Assembly (NCBI GenBank): GCA_013146195.2
Contig: CM028377.1
Location: 167,007,824-167,071,823, forward strand
Length of the DNA: 64,000 bases
Origin: Codonopsis lanceolata
Lineage: Eukaryota > Streptophyta > Magnoliopsida > Asterales > Campanulaceae
Direction: 5' to 3'
Shown: one piece after another, positions 21,425-33,468 of the stretch
How positions within the stretch are numbered: position 1 is the stretch's first letter
How the letters are laid out: each line of letters opens with the position of its first letter
The notes under the pieces: generated by a model
What the model saw: the letters and a program-made list of their open reading frames with translations, nothing else
Database searches by the model: none
Told to the model about the DNA's origin: nothing
Translations under genes and position numbers: made by a program

Positions 21425-22618
21425 ATGCGCGCAGACTACTTGTCTAAGATCGCGAAGGAAAATCTAGCACTACTAAAACTATCAGTCATGATCGAGCACC
21501 TAGAAACTTTGGCCATCGACAGACCTGTAGTAATGGATGTTGAGCCAGCAAGCAGGAGCTGGATTGATGACTACAAGGACTACATCGAGCAAGGAATTCT
21601 ACTCGTAGACAAAGTCAAAGCCACAATAGTCCGGAACCAGGAATGTCGCTACTCGGCAGTAGGGGGAATTCTATACAAGCGATCTAAGGTCAGACATATG
21701 CTTCATTGTGTCCCCCTAGACTTAACAGAGGGCGTTCTATACGAGGTCCATGAAGGAGAATGCGGCGGGCACCTGGGCACCAGAGCCCTAGCAGAGAAAA
21801 TTCTGCACGCAGGATATTACTGGATAACTCTTAGAAGAGATGTAGAGAAATATGCCAGAGAATGTGACAAGTGCCAGAGATACACAGACATACCAAGGTT
21901 TCCATCCACCATGCAAACCCCTATGGTCGCTGCTTGGCCTTTTGACATGTGGGGAATCGATCTCATTGGCCCATTCCTACTGGCACAGTATAAGTACAAG
22001 TATGTAGTGGTCACTATCGACTACTTTACAAAATGGATTGAAGCAAAGCCCCTGGCCAAAATTTTAGAGGCCAACATCATCAAGTTCGTCCATGACCAAG
22101 TATGGTGCAGATTTGGTCTCCCACGGGAAATTATCTCCGACCATGGTACTCAGTTCTCAGAAAAATTCACGGTAGAGTGTGCTCGCCTGGGCGTCAAGCA
22201 TTGGCAATCATCTGTTGCTTACCCACAAGGCAATGGCCAAGCTGAGGCCGGGAACAAACAAGTCTTACACGCACTCAAGAGAAACTTAAAGGGACGAGCT
22301 AGAAAATGGGCAGAAGAGCTACCGTCGGCTTTATGGGGGGTTAGAACTATTGTCCGGAGCCTAACAGGGGAAACTTCATTCGTGCTCACCTACGGATCTG
22401 AAGTTATGATCCCTGTAGAAATGGCTCTACCTAGTTACCGAGTTGCCCTCTACAACGATCAAAATAATCAACTTACTCGGGCAATAGATCTTGACCTACT
22501 TGAAGAGAGAAGGCTTGACGCACGGCTGAGGATGGTCAACTACAAGCAGCGAGCAAAAGCTCACCATGACAAGCAAGTCCGAGGAAGGGCCTTTTCAAGT
22601 TACAGGCGCAATCAGTGA
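21425..22618 (+). CDS. Tat-type gypsy integrase, block A (open)
   Basis: 397 codons open from 21425; the upstream aRNH is in the same frame across one TAG. Features: HHCC zinc finger (HEGECGGHLGTRALAEKILH ... CDKCQRYTD), catalytic core with Asp in MWGIDLIGPF, Asp in EIISDHGTQFSEKF and Glu in QGNGQAEAGNK, then a basic C-terminal region. It would insert the element cDNA into the genome. This is the best kept gene of block A; block B has stops at 54350, 54433 and 54453. Whether it can be made depends on read-through of upstream stops, so the element as a whole is dead. Confidence 0.85.
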   Translation: MRADYLSKIAKENLALLKLSVMIEHLETLAIDRPVVMDVEPASRSWIDDYKDYIEQGILLVDKVKATIVRNQECRYSAVGGILYKRSKVRHMLHCVPLDLTEGVLYEVHEGECGGHLGTRALAEKILHAGYYWITLRRDVEKYARECDKCQRYTDIPRFPSTMQTPMVAAWPFDMWGIDLIGPFLLAQYKYKYVVVTIDYFTKWIEAKPLAKILEANIIKFVHDQVWCRFGLPREIISDHGTQFSEKFTVECARLGVKHWQSSVAYPQGNGQAEAGNKQVLHALKRNLKGRARKWAEELPSALWGVRTIVRSLTGETSFVLTYGSEVMIPVEMALPSYRVALYNDQNNQLTRAIDLDLLEERRLDARLRMVNYKQRAKAHHDKQVRGRAFSSYRRNQ

Positions 22619-23619
22619 AGGCACCTACACATTGTGGACACAGGAGGGCACAGACTTGAAGTATCCTTGGCACGCAGACCACTTAAAAAAGTACTATCAT
22701 TGAGCTAGCTCTCAATGCACAAACATGCAAGACCCTCAGCCCTGTTGAGGGTCACTATCGTTGATAAATAAAAGGCAAGTTTCTTTCATATTTGTTCATT
22801 CAAGTTATTTATTTGTCATTTATCTATGGCTTTCATTCAAGTTTCTTTCATATTTGTTCATTCAGCGTTCCTCTATATCTGAGTATTTGTGGACATATCT
22901 TATTCTTTCCGAAAGTAAGATGGGGCCGTGCCCGATTCACGTACTGGGATGCCCGCCAGGCAGTAGGGGCAATGCCCACAAGATAGCGGCTAGCTACCTC
23001 GTATTCCTATAGTGACCGAGCAACACTGATTATTCGTGTATCTCTATACCCTGTTGACATGCTAGCAACCGCTTCAACATACAAATGTCGAATAGGGCCG
23101 TGCCCGGTTGCTGGTTGCCGCTTAGAGGAGGGCCCTGCCCACTAGGTAGTCTTCAGGATGCTCGCTCCAGGGCAATGGGGGCCATGCCTGCTCAAAGCCT
23201 TGTCAGAACCAAGCACTTAAAATGGGCAAGCACGTTTGTCCTGCCCGCTTACAGCCTTGGCCAGATCCAAGAACTCAGTCTGAGCAGGAATACTTGCACG
23301 CGCACCTCCAACTTGAATAGTATGCTTGCTTAGTTAGCCTTATTATTTTTAAGTAAAGGATTGCACAAAGTCTGCATGCTCGGTTAACTATGATTACTTT
23401 TTGCTCGACGTGTTTTTGGGGACATCCCGTATTATGCATGTGTACTGGCACTAATTGAATGCAGGAAAAACACGAGTAAAGAGACAATTATCGAGCAAAA
23501 TGGAAAAGTGCAAATAAAGAAACAATTATTGAGCGAAATCCAATTTCCATTGAAATTGTGAAGATTACAAGTGTGAATCAAAAGACACGGGATCGAAGGC
23601 CGGAGTGAACGTGAGCAAC
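22619..23619 (+). other. 3' non-coding region of the Tat element, block A, with two hairpins
   Basis: No sense coding signal. Two stem-loops lie close to the integrase stop: 22698-22717 (7-bp stem CATTGAG/CTCAATG) and 22731-22753 (8-bp stem GACCCTCA/TGAGGGTC). Two GC-rich segments sharing GGGCCGTGCCCG (about 22922 and 23094) look like an old internal duplication. Long 3' regions are usual in Tat elements. Confidence 0.6.
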
Positions 23620-24428
23620 CTAAACTATGTCCGGAAGAGCTTGAATTGAGGCAGCAGTATCTTCGGCATTAGGAGTGGTTTCCAGTTCCACTTGCAACTC
23701 GGCAGCAGCCTCTTCTACTTGGTCCTGCCTCTCTGCCTGCTTTCCCTCGATCAGGCTGCATACGTTAACGGCCAGCGGGGTGGGAGGAATCCATGGCTCC
23801 ACCCCATCATCAGCATCATCCCGGGCAAGGGCCTCCAATTCGCCCTATGTATAAGGCACCAGGTGGTACAAATTCCAAGCTTCCGGGCAGTAAGGGTCGA
23901 GCAGCGCTCAGTCCGCCATCGTCGACATCTCAATGGCACCAGTACTAGCGAGCATACGCAAGATGTGGTTGGTGCCCACTGTGTAGTAGGGGAAGATTTC
24001 TTTGCGCACCTGGGAGGCATAGGTTGGAAAGGCAACAAAGTCTTCCGCGGCCTTCTCTCTCGCTGCTGCTAACTGCTCGGAAAAAGAGGCCATGGCCGTG
24101 GCATCCTTGGCCACCTGGGCCTTCAAAACATCCAGCTCCGACTGAAGCTGTGTCCGCTGTAAAACCAAGGCATCTTCAGTAGCCTGGGACTTCTTCTGTT
24201 GAGCTACCAGGGTAGTCTTTTCCTCGACCAGCGACAACTTATCGGCCTCAAGTTTCTTGACCGAAGCCTCACTCTCCTTTAGCGATTTATCCAGGGTGGC
24301 AACCTGCTCGCTCTTGGACTTCACCGAGCTTAGTAACTCGTCCCTCTCGGACTCAACCTTTTTGCGGGCATCCCTCTCCTCGGAGTAGCGGTCGTAAATG
24401 TTAGTGCAGGAGGAGGCGATTTGCAGTA
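23620..24428 (-). pseudogene. Antisense extra ORF of the Tat element, coiled-coil protein, block A
   Basis: A single minus-strand frame runs from the Athila-like LTR edge (24428) to 23620 with two internal stops (after STMAD near 23910, and near 23840). It encodes a Lys/Glu-rich coiled coil (about 24400-24080, for example SKSEQVATLDKSLKESEASV), a block FVAFPTYASQVRKEIFPYYT, and an acidic Ala/Glu tail ending QALPDIV. It lies downstream of and opposite to integrase. Extra ORFs, including antisense ones, are known from plant Tat gypsy elements, but I do not recognise a function. The N-terminus is cut by the LTR insertion at 24429. The block B copy is 55790-56576. Confidence 0.65.
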
Positions 24429-25682
24429 TGATCGTGTCTTATTTTAATTATTCCATGCAAGTGGACAATACTATTGTAGAATAGCTCGGGAAGCAAGGGT
24501 CGAACCACAGAGACAAGAAGATCACAAATAACACGATTATTGGTAGCAATTATTAAACTAAAGGGGTTTTTGTATTGATTTTATCTAAACTAATTATTAT
24601 ACTAAAGTTAACTAAATTAGCAGCAATTACAGGTTAGGAAAATCTTATGGTGGAGGGAAATCTAGGATTAGGGTTTCATTTGTATCTCCTCTATAGCTTA
24701 TTTTGATAAAGTATCATTCAATTTCTTGGGTTCGTTCACGAAAGATAGATATAGCCTGTCGAATTACCGTTCAGTCTCCATCTCCAAATAATTCGCCCAT
24801 TATATATCCTAGGCACAAGAACATATGGATCCTACTGTCACTTAGGTCATATATGGAACCTGACCCTAACTTATCACTCTCGTGCATCGATAGGTTCAAT
24901 TTATCATGATGGTGAGCCAGTGTACGACATATGCATATTGGTCATGGAGTTATCCGCACCTCTAGGCCTTTATTATTCACGATTACATTCATTTGTTCAA
25001 AGCGAGATAATAAAGGGTTTGATAAACACCACGATCAACAAGAATTGAATGAATAAAAATAGATTAAAGCATAGATTCGTTACAAGTTACCTCCCAACTC
25101 CTCGATTAATGGATGTTTAGTTCATCCTCGAAGATGAACTGCACATGGAGATGAATAAATACATCGATCGATCTTCAAAACTGTAATCACAACAACTAAA
25201 CTATGTTATACAAGCTAAATCATATGCTAGAACTGTTTAAAACTACTTCTTGGACGTCCTTTGGCTTTGGCTACCGTCCTTTATTTATACCATGGAGTTG
25301 TAGTGGAATAGGAGTTTCAATCTGGCTCGAAAACCTCAAAAGGACGGATCTGGGTACCTTGCGGCTGCAAGGTCATTACCCCTTGCATCCGCAAGGGTCT
25401 TGATTTCGGGGACTGCTTCTCTACCTACCTTGCGAAGGCAAGGTCTAAACACCTTGCGGCCGCAAGGAGGCCAGTTTGATTTTCTGCCGTTTTTCTTCAA
25501 TTTACACTTTGTCCCCTTCCTCGAAATCTTCACTAAAAGCCTCATAACTCATATAATTTCACCTAAAACCTTGAAACTCATAAATCAACTGAAAAACACA
25601 TATCAGTAGCCAAAAGCCTCGTGGAATCGCTCAATTTAAGTCATAAAAGTACCTAATATCGACGTATAAAATACATCGATCA
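24429..25682 (-). mobile_element. Athila-like LTR, block A (3' LTR, 1254 bp)
   Basis: It begins TGATCG on the plus strand and ends ATACATCGATCA, matching 56577-57828, 62441-63713 and, more distantly, 39879-41176. Directly right of it AATACCCCCAAACTTAAAC gives, on the minus strand, a purine tract ending GGGGGTATT, so this is the 3' LTR of a minus-strand element. A TATAAATA lies at 25282-25289 (minus). Four related palindromes sit upstream of it at 25356-25468. Confidence 0.8.
25356..25468. repeat. Four palindromic 18-bp motifs in the LTR U3 region
   Basis: Variants of ACCTTGCGNNCGCAAGGT at 25356-25373, 25380-25397, 25427-25444 and 25451-25468. They form two close pairs (24-bp start spacing) and lie 70-190 bp upstream of the LTR TATA box in the element's own direction. 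Confidence 0.75.
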
Positions 25683-26182
25683 AATACCCCCAAACTTAAA
25701 CTTTGCTCGTCCACGAGTAAACAATACTTATAAATACAAAAGCAAACAAAAATAACGAAAATATTTTTGGAGGGTGACACTATTTACACTCCTCTAGAAA
25801 ACCACAAACTCAAGGAGACTCTTACAAGTGACTCGACTATGCAGATAAATACAAAAACTAATAAATACAAAAGCAGGTAAAAATTAAACCAGAAACAATA
25901 AAACAAAAATATTTTTGGATTCAACCTCAAGTCATAATAGCATGGCATAACAAAGTAGTCTCAGTCAGATGCTCACCACATATGTGCAGACTAATCACAT
26001 AAAACAACTGATTTATACTCAAACTGCTACCGGTCCTAATTTCTCCGTGTGTGTGTGATCACCAGTCATAGAGAATATCTTAACAAAAACAGTTTTATTA
26101 AGCTAAGCACCACATTCATATGAAAATGAGAGTTTACTTAAAACCAATGCAACATAGAGTATGAGATCTACCATCCAAACCC
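25683..26182 (-). mobile_element. Internal fragment of the Athila-like element next to its 3' LTR
   Basis: It starts with the polypurine tract (minus) and continues as AT-rich non-coding sequence shared with 57829-58250, partly with 61961-62139 and with the end of the window. It stops at 26182 where a LARD-like LTR begins. No protein signal. Confidence 0.6.
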
Positions 26183-29100
26183 TGTAACGACCCGACTCGG
26201 ATTTCGACACGAAATCCCAAAGTCGTGCCATTGGAACTAACATAAGAAGAGGACAAGCACTTGTTAAACAGTAGAGCAAGTCGAACAGTCGAGCTAACAC
26301 GCTCTAAACATGAACATAAAGCTGCACTAAAATACGGTATTTCAAAAATCGAATCAGCGGAAGCAATATAAGAAAAGAAGTCCCAAGCTATGAAGCTCAA
26401 ATCCAACGACAATGAAACCAAGAGAGACATTATCTCTCAAAGGAGGAAAAACAAAACTCGCGTGCCGCAACATTGCATACGCTGAACAAACCATCGGCAC
26501 TCCAGGCCGGCATTTCAACAAAGAACCCACCTGATATATCAATTACCCAACGGCTAAAGCATTCCGGGGTCAACCAACAACTATAACAAGTAGGATAAAG
26601 AAATGCCCCAAAGCTACTGCGTGCCCGGGAGACAACTAGAATAAATACGAAACAACGAACAAGGCACGACACAACACGTCGGCCCAAGAAAGAACTAACA
26701 CAAATACCCAAGTATCTACCCGACTGTAAAGTCTAAATAACTTTACAAAATGTCGATCTCACAAGAATAGCAAAGTACATGATATCAATGACAATGCTAA
26801 AAGGGAACAGGACTCCACAAGCTACTACTCGGGAGAGTCGACTGCTACAAACACGAACCACACGATCTGATCTCGATCTATCGATCAGCTGCGCACTGCT
26901 ACAGTCAGGATCTGCTCAGTCTCAACGCGGCTACCAATTTACTGCAACTAGAAAACAAAGTACGGAATGAGTCATAATGACCCAGTACGCTACTACAAGA
27001 GATATGTAACATATAATTATGTAAAATAAAGATAATCATCATGCCATTTTACAAATGGTAGAAAAACCCGTGAAGAGGCGTCATATCATTTAGATACCCC
27101 ACAAGATAACCATTTCTTCTCACTTACTAAACCGTCCAAATGAACCAAGGTGTAATTCTCTGTTCAAACACAAACCAAATGAATTAGAAGGTAGTCCCAC
27201 TAAACATCATATGCAAATATATATATATCATCATATATACAAATCAAGCTATTCAATAATCATCACGTGTAAGGGTGCATATTTATATATATACACCTAT
27301 ATCAGTATGTATATCTCTATATATACATATCAAATCTCCCATATAATCATCATGTATAAGAGTGCATATCTATATATATACACATCAAGTCTTTCATATA
27401 TATCTCATATAAAAGTATGTATATCTCTATATATACATATCAAATCTCTCATACAATCCTCATGTATAAGTGTGTATATCTATATATATACACATCACAT
27501 CTTTCATATATATATCTCATATAACATCAGCGCATACAAACATGGTCAATAAATCTCATGTTCAACTAACACTTTGTTATCACATAAGTGCCCATAGTAA
27601 GCCACATAAAGGGTAGAGAAGATACCAAATCTATGTCGTTGTGTGGTTCCTGCAATCACAACTGTAAATCATATCGTGCCAGTGATACCCGTGTTCGGGT
27701 ATCAAAGTACCGAGCTCTCTTCTCGGGTCCGAGCTCTCTACTTGGGAAAAATAGCACTAGCCAATGCGCTCTTTTGGTACCGACAAAGGGGGCTACTTCC
27801 CCACTGTAGCTAGCAGTGGAGGTGTGTGTGAAACCCGAATCCGGTACGGCGATACATTGCAACCACGAATCCCATAATTCGTGAAGACAATGCATCGTCC
27901 CACCATCAACGTAAGAACTCAAGTAATGCCAGCTGGACTTATATGCAATGCACAAGTAGATGTTTACTTGCAAATTCGCAAGTAGATATACGGATCTACT
28001 AAACTCATACGATTATGCACATTGTTACAATAATCATAAAACCACAATAGGAGCTCTTTTGAGTCTATAAATCAGAAGTGTCAAGTTGTCCACTCAATTC
28101 AATCCAAGTTCCAAAAGCTAGTAATCTAGTCAAATGGATTCTACCAGTTGCAGGATCTCACCACGATTCACATAAGGTTCAATTGTTCCTTAAGCTTGAC
28201 TCCGTTGAGTCTTCACTAGAATTCATCCCAAACAGGTTATAAATGCTATTTGCATTTCTAACCCTTTTCCAAGTTCTCGGTTCAAGCATAGCTAGGTTCT
28301 TGTCTCATTAAGAAACCCTAGATCAACAGTTTACAATTTCACCTACTAGTGAAATATAAATTCAACACAAGTTGGTGAATCAATTCTCAATGAAACCACA
28401 GAGTAATCAAAAGCAGATTACGCTTCGAGTCAATTACACAATATGCCTTATAAGTCATATCATTAAGTATGAAAACCCAATCCCTAACAAGTATCACAAT
28501 TATGCTTTCATAAGTCATAATATCTAGTAAGCATAGATGTTTATTTCTAGCATAAATCCAAGTTAAGTGGATAACTTAACAAATAATAAACCACACAAGC
28601 ATAGAAATTCATTTCTTTTATGAATCTAGGTTAAACCCATAACTTAACAAGTAGCAACTCATATCATCCCCAAGACTTCATTGATGGTCTAGGATCAGAT
28701 AAAAAACTCAGATTATATTCACTAAAACTCATTCTAGATTGATCATTCATTCTATATTCCCAAATCCATTATGGTTCATGTAATATTTATAAACCACACT
28801 TGGCATGTTCAAATCTTGTGATCCACACACATATTAGATACTAGACATTTTAAGGTGTTATTCACCCTTTTGAATCATTCAATTCAGACCAATAATCATC
28901 AATTTATGATTATCACAAAGACAAGTCATTTTCCAGATTTTCTGTTATAACTCATTCTGCACAGTCAACTTGTAAGTTCGACCATTAATTCCTCAAAACT
29001 CTCCAAAGGAGGTGATTCATTCTAAGTCTGAAACTAGACTGTTAAGAATATATTTTAGCCTTTTAAATTACTCCATTCTGACTTGTATTCATCAAGATAC

Positions 29101-30758
29101 AGCCCCTCGAAGTTCATGTTAAAAAACCTGAGTATCTGTTGTGATTCATTCTGCATGTCTGTCATACAAAATTCACCAAATATTGCTCGTTACTCCAAAT
29201 GTTATAAACTTTACATTTTCGGAAACTAGATTCTTTGAGCTAGAGTTTACCATTTTAAAACACTCCATTAGGATATGTATTCATCAAAATATGACCACTT
29301 AAATCTCACGTTAACAGATTAACTTTCTGGTAACAGACACAAATTGTGACTAATGAAAAATAATTCCCGAGCTCCAAAATTTATGAAACTTTACAGAGAG
29401 TTACCTAATATGTATAGGTATAACATACTCAATTCTTAGAAAAATCCCTTTAGTAGATTAGTACCAGACCTTTCCCGAAATTTACCCAAAACAGAGACTG
29501 AATTTGTATGGTTTATTTTCCAACAAGTTCATGAACAATAATGATTCCAAATCAAAGCTTGAACATATTTCAAACTAAACCCAAGACCCAAATCATCATG
29601 TCAAGATCCATGGAAATGTTTACAGATTTCATAGAAACATCAAAACGTTTTATAGACTTTGTAAGACTCTTCCTTAGCATGATCTAAGCAAGATTTGTGA
29701 AGAAACAAGCAAGGTGGTTTAGTAACGTACCTCAGATCTGACATTCAAACCTATGAGAAACCTGAAATAGACAGAGGGGAAACGATCTTCTCGACGAGAT
29801 CTTTCCAACGGTGGTCTCGGCTCGTCGATTAGTTGGCCGAAGCTCCGGTAATCGCCGGAACACTCCAAGAACCCACTTCTCTCTCTCTCTAGGTTTGACC
29901 GTTTGGAGAGATAACGATATAAACAAAAATCAGATTATAAATGAAGGAAGAGATGTCTTGAGGCTTGTATACTCCTAAGAGGAGGTCAAAGGTTCAAAAT
30001 ACCCTTACAAGGGATAAAGAAAGGATTTATATTAAGGGTAGAATAGGAAATTTCATCAAGACATGTCATAAAAGACTGTCGGTAGTGCAGCCCAAAGTCT
30101 GCTGGTGAGCAGCCCCGAAGTCTGTTGGTACGAAGCTTAAAGTCTACTGGTGGCAGCTCCAAGTCTGCTGGTGGCAGCCCCAAGTCTGCTGGTGGGCAGC
30201 AACGCGTGGCTAACTTCCGACGGCTCCCATTTGCACACCATTCGACGAAATGACGTGATTTCTTCGCCAGGCTGACCCTAAGGACTTAAACTAAAAGCAT
30301 TAAAAGTCTCAAATCAAACTAAAACCATCTTGTATGATACCTCGAACCAAACGATTCAGTCGCGTACCATATTTGATCCATAACTAATAAATGACAACGA
30401 AATCACATGGAACAAACTAACGATCGAAACAATGATCGAGCAAGTATACATACTTATTTTAAAGTATGTTAAATGCCTAATAAAGAGTCTCAAACTCATA
30501 CTCAAACTTAATTTAGAATTAAGTCCCTCAAAAATACGAAAGGCGAAACGTTTACAAAATGCGAATCGTGAAACCACACTTACGACGACGACTATACTTT
30601 GAACGTCGTGACCTCATGCAAACATTAGACAGGATAATAAGGATATTAAATGTATCCAAGTGAGTACACGAAGACCTAGGATCCCTCAAAGGTCCCGATA
30701 AGAAAAAAGTACGAAACCATTCTATCGAGTCAAATACTTAAAGATTCGGGGTCTTACA
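26183..30758 (-). mobile_element. 3' LTR of a LARD-like non-coding retrotransposon (4576 bp)
   Basis: The plus strand starts TGTAACGACCCGAC, as does 32329 after a primer site. The right edge is ...GGGGTCTTACA, followed by CATCCTCCCTACCTTG, the complement of a purine-rich polypurine tract. On the element strand the LTR therefore reads TGTAAGACCCCG...CGGGTCGTTACA. At 4.6 kb it is very long and shows no coding frame. Its left edge cuts into Athila-like sequence, so it was inserted there. An inverted partial copy is 41177-43074 and a diverged relative starts at 60095. Confidence 0.75.
27217..27525. repeat. TA-rich minisatellite, period about 110 bp
   Basis: CATATCAAATCTC recurs at 27327 and 27437 inside a repeat that alternates TATATA runs with CATCATGTATAAG-like segments, nearly three units in all. 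It belongs to the LARD LTR. The same repeat borders the N gap at 33468 and carries a long TA run in the inverted copy. Confidence 0.7.
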
Positions 30759-32312
30759 TCCTCCCTACCTTGAAGGAATTCGTCCTCGAATTCGCAATCC
30801 CACAAATTGTACCACAAGGTCGACTCTTTGACCTACTAACATAATCAAGGCGACCACCATGGTGTGTCTCCTATCTTAGGGTAACCCTTTATATCAGCTC
30901 AATTCAATCTCAATGTCGAATACTGCTTGATTCTCGACAAAAGTACAACTTTCAAAACAAATTTCCCAGGGCTTAAAATAATACTCCGGCTTTAAACGAA
31001 TCTCTATCGTTCGTCATATTCTCACACATTAAACATGTACTTGATCATGCAATTAACGTTCATCTCAGGACAATACTCATATATTATTAAGAGCATTTAC
31101 CACGTCAAATTACTCATTCGGAACAAGCATTGCAAGCTCAACTTTTACAAACTACACATGTAAGGACTGCTTATAGCAAGACATCGCATTCATAATACAA
31201 CTTTCATATACATAATGTACATATTTGCACAAGTATAGCAATACACCATTCGTTGTTCCATTCCATTTTGGTAATGAGTTCTGTCCATTTCAAATCTAAT
31301 TTATACCATTCTAGTTCTCCGACGAAGACCTCTTGATAATCAAGTCAGGGGCCCTCTGAAGTGACTTCAAAAGCTTTCGTCGTATAGGATGCGGGGTGTT
31401 CATGAATCACATAAAAGCATCCTTTATACCGGTCTCAAGAATACAAATCATAAGCACATATAGGCATGGCATCAACATCATGCAACATAGTATATTAATT
31501 TACTATGTATGTAAACCAAGTATGGAATATTCATACTATTAACTACCTATCAATGGTAGATAAAACACATTATACAAGGCTAATACACTCTCAATGTATT
31601 AGACTAATAAAGAGACAACACAACACTTCAAGAGTTACTAGGTAGCGTATTCTTACTAACTAGTATACGACCAATCCTTATAAGTCCAACCGTATACGGG
31701 TCGACAACCAATCCAACCAATCATCACGTGATCACCTACTGGCCAATCACCAAGTTCCAACATATCATGAGGAAATTTCACCTTGATCAAGGTAATCCCC
31801 CAAATACCAAAACACAACCATCGGGAAAGAGTTCTCAAATCCCCAACACAAGTAATACAAGAACTGGTGATTAAGTACTATCATAACTATATACACCTAT
31901 ATAGTAATCTATGAAATACTAATAGGTACCACAGGAGGCTAAACCACATCGCTCTCGAAACGTATTACAACGAACTTTCGCCATAATGATTAACACGACG
32001 ATCACCCATGGGACCGACAGTCTAGCTTCTCAGATCCCTAAAAATGGAACAAGGAACAACAACTCTATTGAAACGCAGCACCCACTCTTGGTATAACTGC
32101 AACTCATAAGCAATATAGGAGAAATATAATACTCCTAGACACAAACCTTCACTCACGGCAATCTAGACCCAACGAACTTAGTACCCCAAGTTGTATACTT
32201 GTACCAAAGAATATGCCAATAAGGCATTATAAACAACACTCGACGGTAAATACTCGACGATAACCCAAACCCAACCTAGGCCATGGAACTTATCCTGGCT
32301 TATAGCTAACAT
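30759..32312 (-). mobile_element. Non-coding interior of the LARD-like element
   Basis: About 1.57 kb separate the polypurine tract (left) from the primer site (right). No frame over 100 codons and no gag, protease, RT or integrase motif on either strand. An element like this would depend on proteins from another element. LTR and primer features fit a derivative of a chromovirus such as the Tekay group, but that is a guess. Confidence 0.65.
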
Positions 32313-32314
32313 AA

Positions 32315-32326
32315 GCTCTGATACCA
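32315..32326 (-). promoter_or_regulatory. Primer binding site (tRNA-iMet) of the LARD-like element
   Basis: The plus strand reads GCTCTGATACCA, complement of TGGTATCAGAGC, two bases left of the LTR start TGTAACG at 32329. It shows that the element runs on the minus strand and that 32329 onward is its 5' LTR. Confidence 0.85.
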
Positions 32327-32328
32327 AC

Positions 32329-33468
32329 TGTAACGATCCGACCCGGATTTCGACACGAAATCCCAAAGTCGTGCCACTGGAACTAACATAAGAAGATGAC
32401 AAGCACTTGTTAAACAGTAGAGCAAGTCGAACAGTCGAGCTAACACTCTCCAAACATGAACATAAAGCCGCACTAAAATACGGTATTTAAAAAATCGAAT
32501 TAGCGGAAGCAATATAAGAAAAGAAGTCCCAAGCTATGAAGCTCAAATCCAACGACAATGAAACCAAGAGAGACATTATCTCTCAAAGGAGGAAAAACAA
32601 AACTCGCGTGCGCTAACATTGCGAGGCGAACAAACCATCGGCACTCCGGTCGGCGTTTCAACAAAGAACCACCTAATATATCAATTACCAGCGGCTAAAG
32701 CATACTGGGGTCAACCAACAACTATAACAAGTAGGATAAAGAAATGCCCCAAAGCTCTGCGTGCAGGAGACAACTAGAATAAATACGAAACAACGAACAA
32801 GGCACGACACAACACGTCGGCCCAAGAAAGAACTAACACAAATACCCAAGTATCTACCCATTTGTAAAGTCTAAATAACTTTACAAAATGTCGATCTCAC
32901 AAGAATAGCAAAGTACATGATATCAATGACAATGCTAAAGAGCAGGACTCCACTGAAGCTACTACTGGGAGAGTCGGCGCTACAAACACGAACCACGATC
33001 TAATCTCGATCTATCGATCAATTGCGCCTTTGCTACTCGATCGGGATCTACTTTCGGTCTCCAGCGGCGGCTACCAATTTCTGCACTGCAACTAGAAAAC
33101 AAAGTGCGGAATGAGTCATAATGACCCGATGCGCTACTACAAGAGATATGTAACATATAATTATGTAAAATAAAGATAATCATCATGCCATTTTACAAAT
33201 GACGAAAAACCCGTGAAGAGGCATATCATTTAGATACTCCACAAGATAACCATTTCTTCTCACTTACTAAACCGTCCAATGAACGGGGTGTAATTCCTGT
33301 TCAAACACAAATCAAATGAATTAGAAGGTAGTTCCCTAAACATCATATGCAAGTATATATATATCATCATATATACTAATCAAGCTATTCCATATAATCA
33401 TCACGTGTAAGGGTGCATATTTATATATATACACCTACTCTCAGTATGTATATCTCTATATATACTCA
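32329..33468 (-). mobile_element. 5' LTR of the LARD-like element, cut by the assembly gap
   Basis: Collinear with 26183-27300 of the other LTR, but with many small insertions and deletions, especially between about 32600 and 33340. It ends at the N gap inside the TA minisatellite, so about 3.4 kb of LTR is not represented. Confidence 0.8.

Noticed and set aside
23751..24072. Plus- and alternate-frame ORFs overlapping the Tat antisense ORF
   Set aside because: They are shadows of the better coding frame, without conserved motifs, and have no support in block B.
27211..27552. Open frames rich in Tyr, Ile and Ser within the TA minisatellite (also 41707-42201)
   Set aside because: They follow directly from TATATA and ATCATC repeats, differ between copies and match no protein.
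31656..31838. Small frame inside the LARD interior as a gene remnant
   Set aside because: 60 codons, no motif, not kept in any other copy that I can see.
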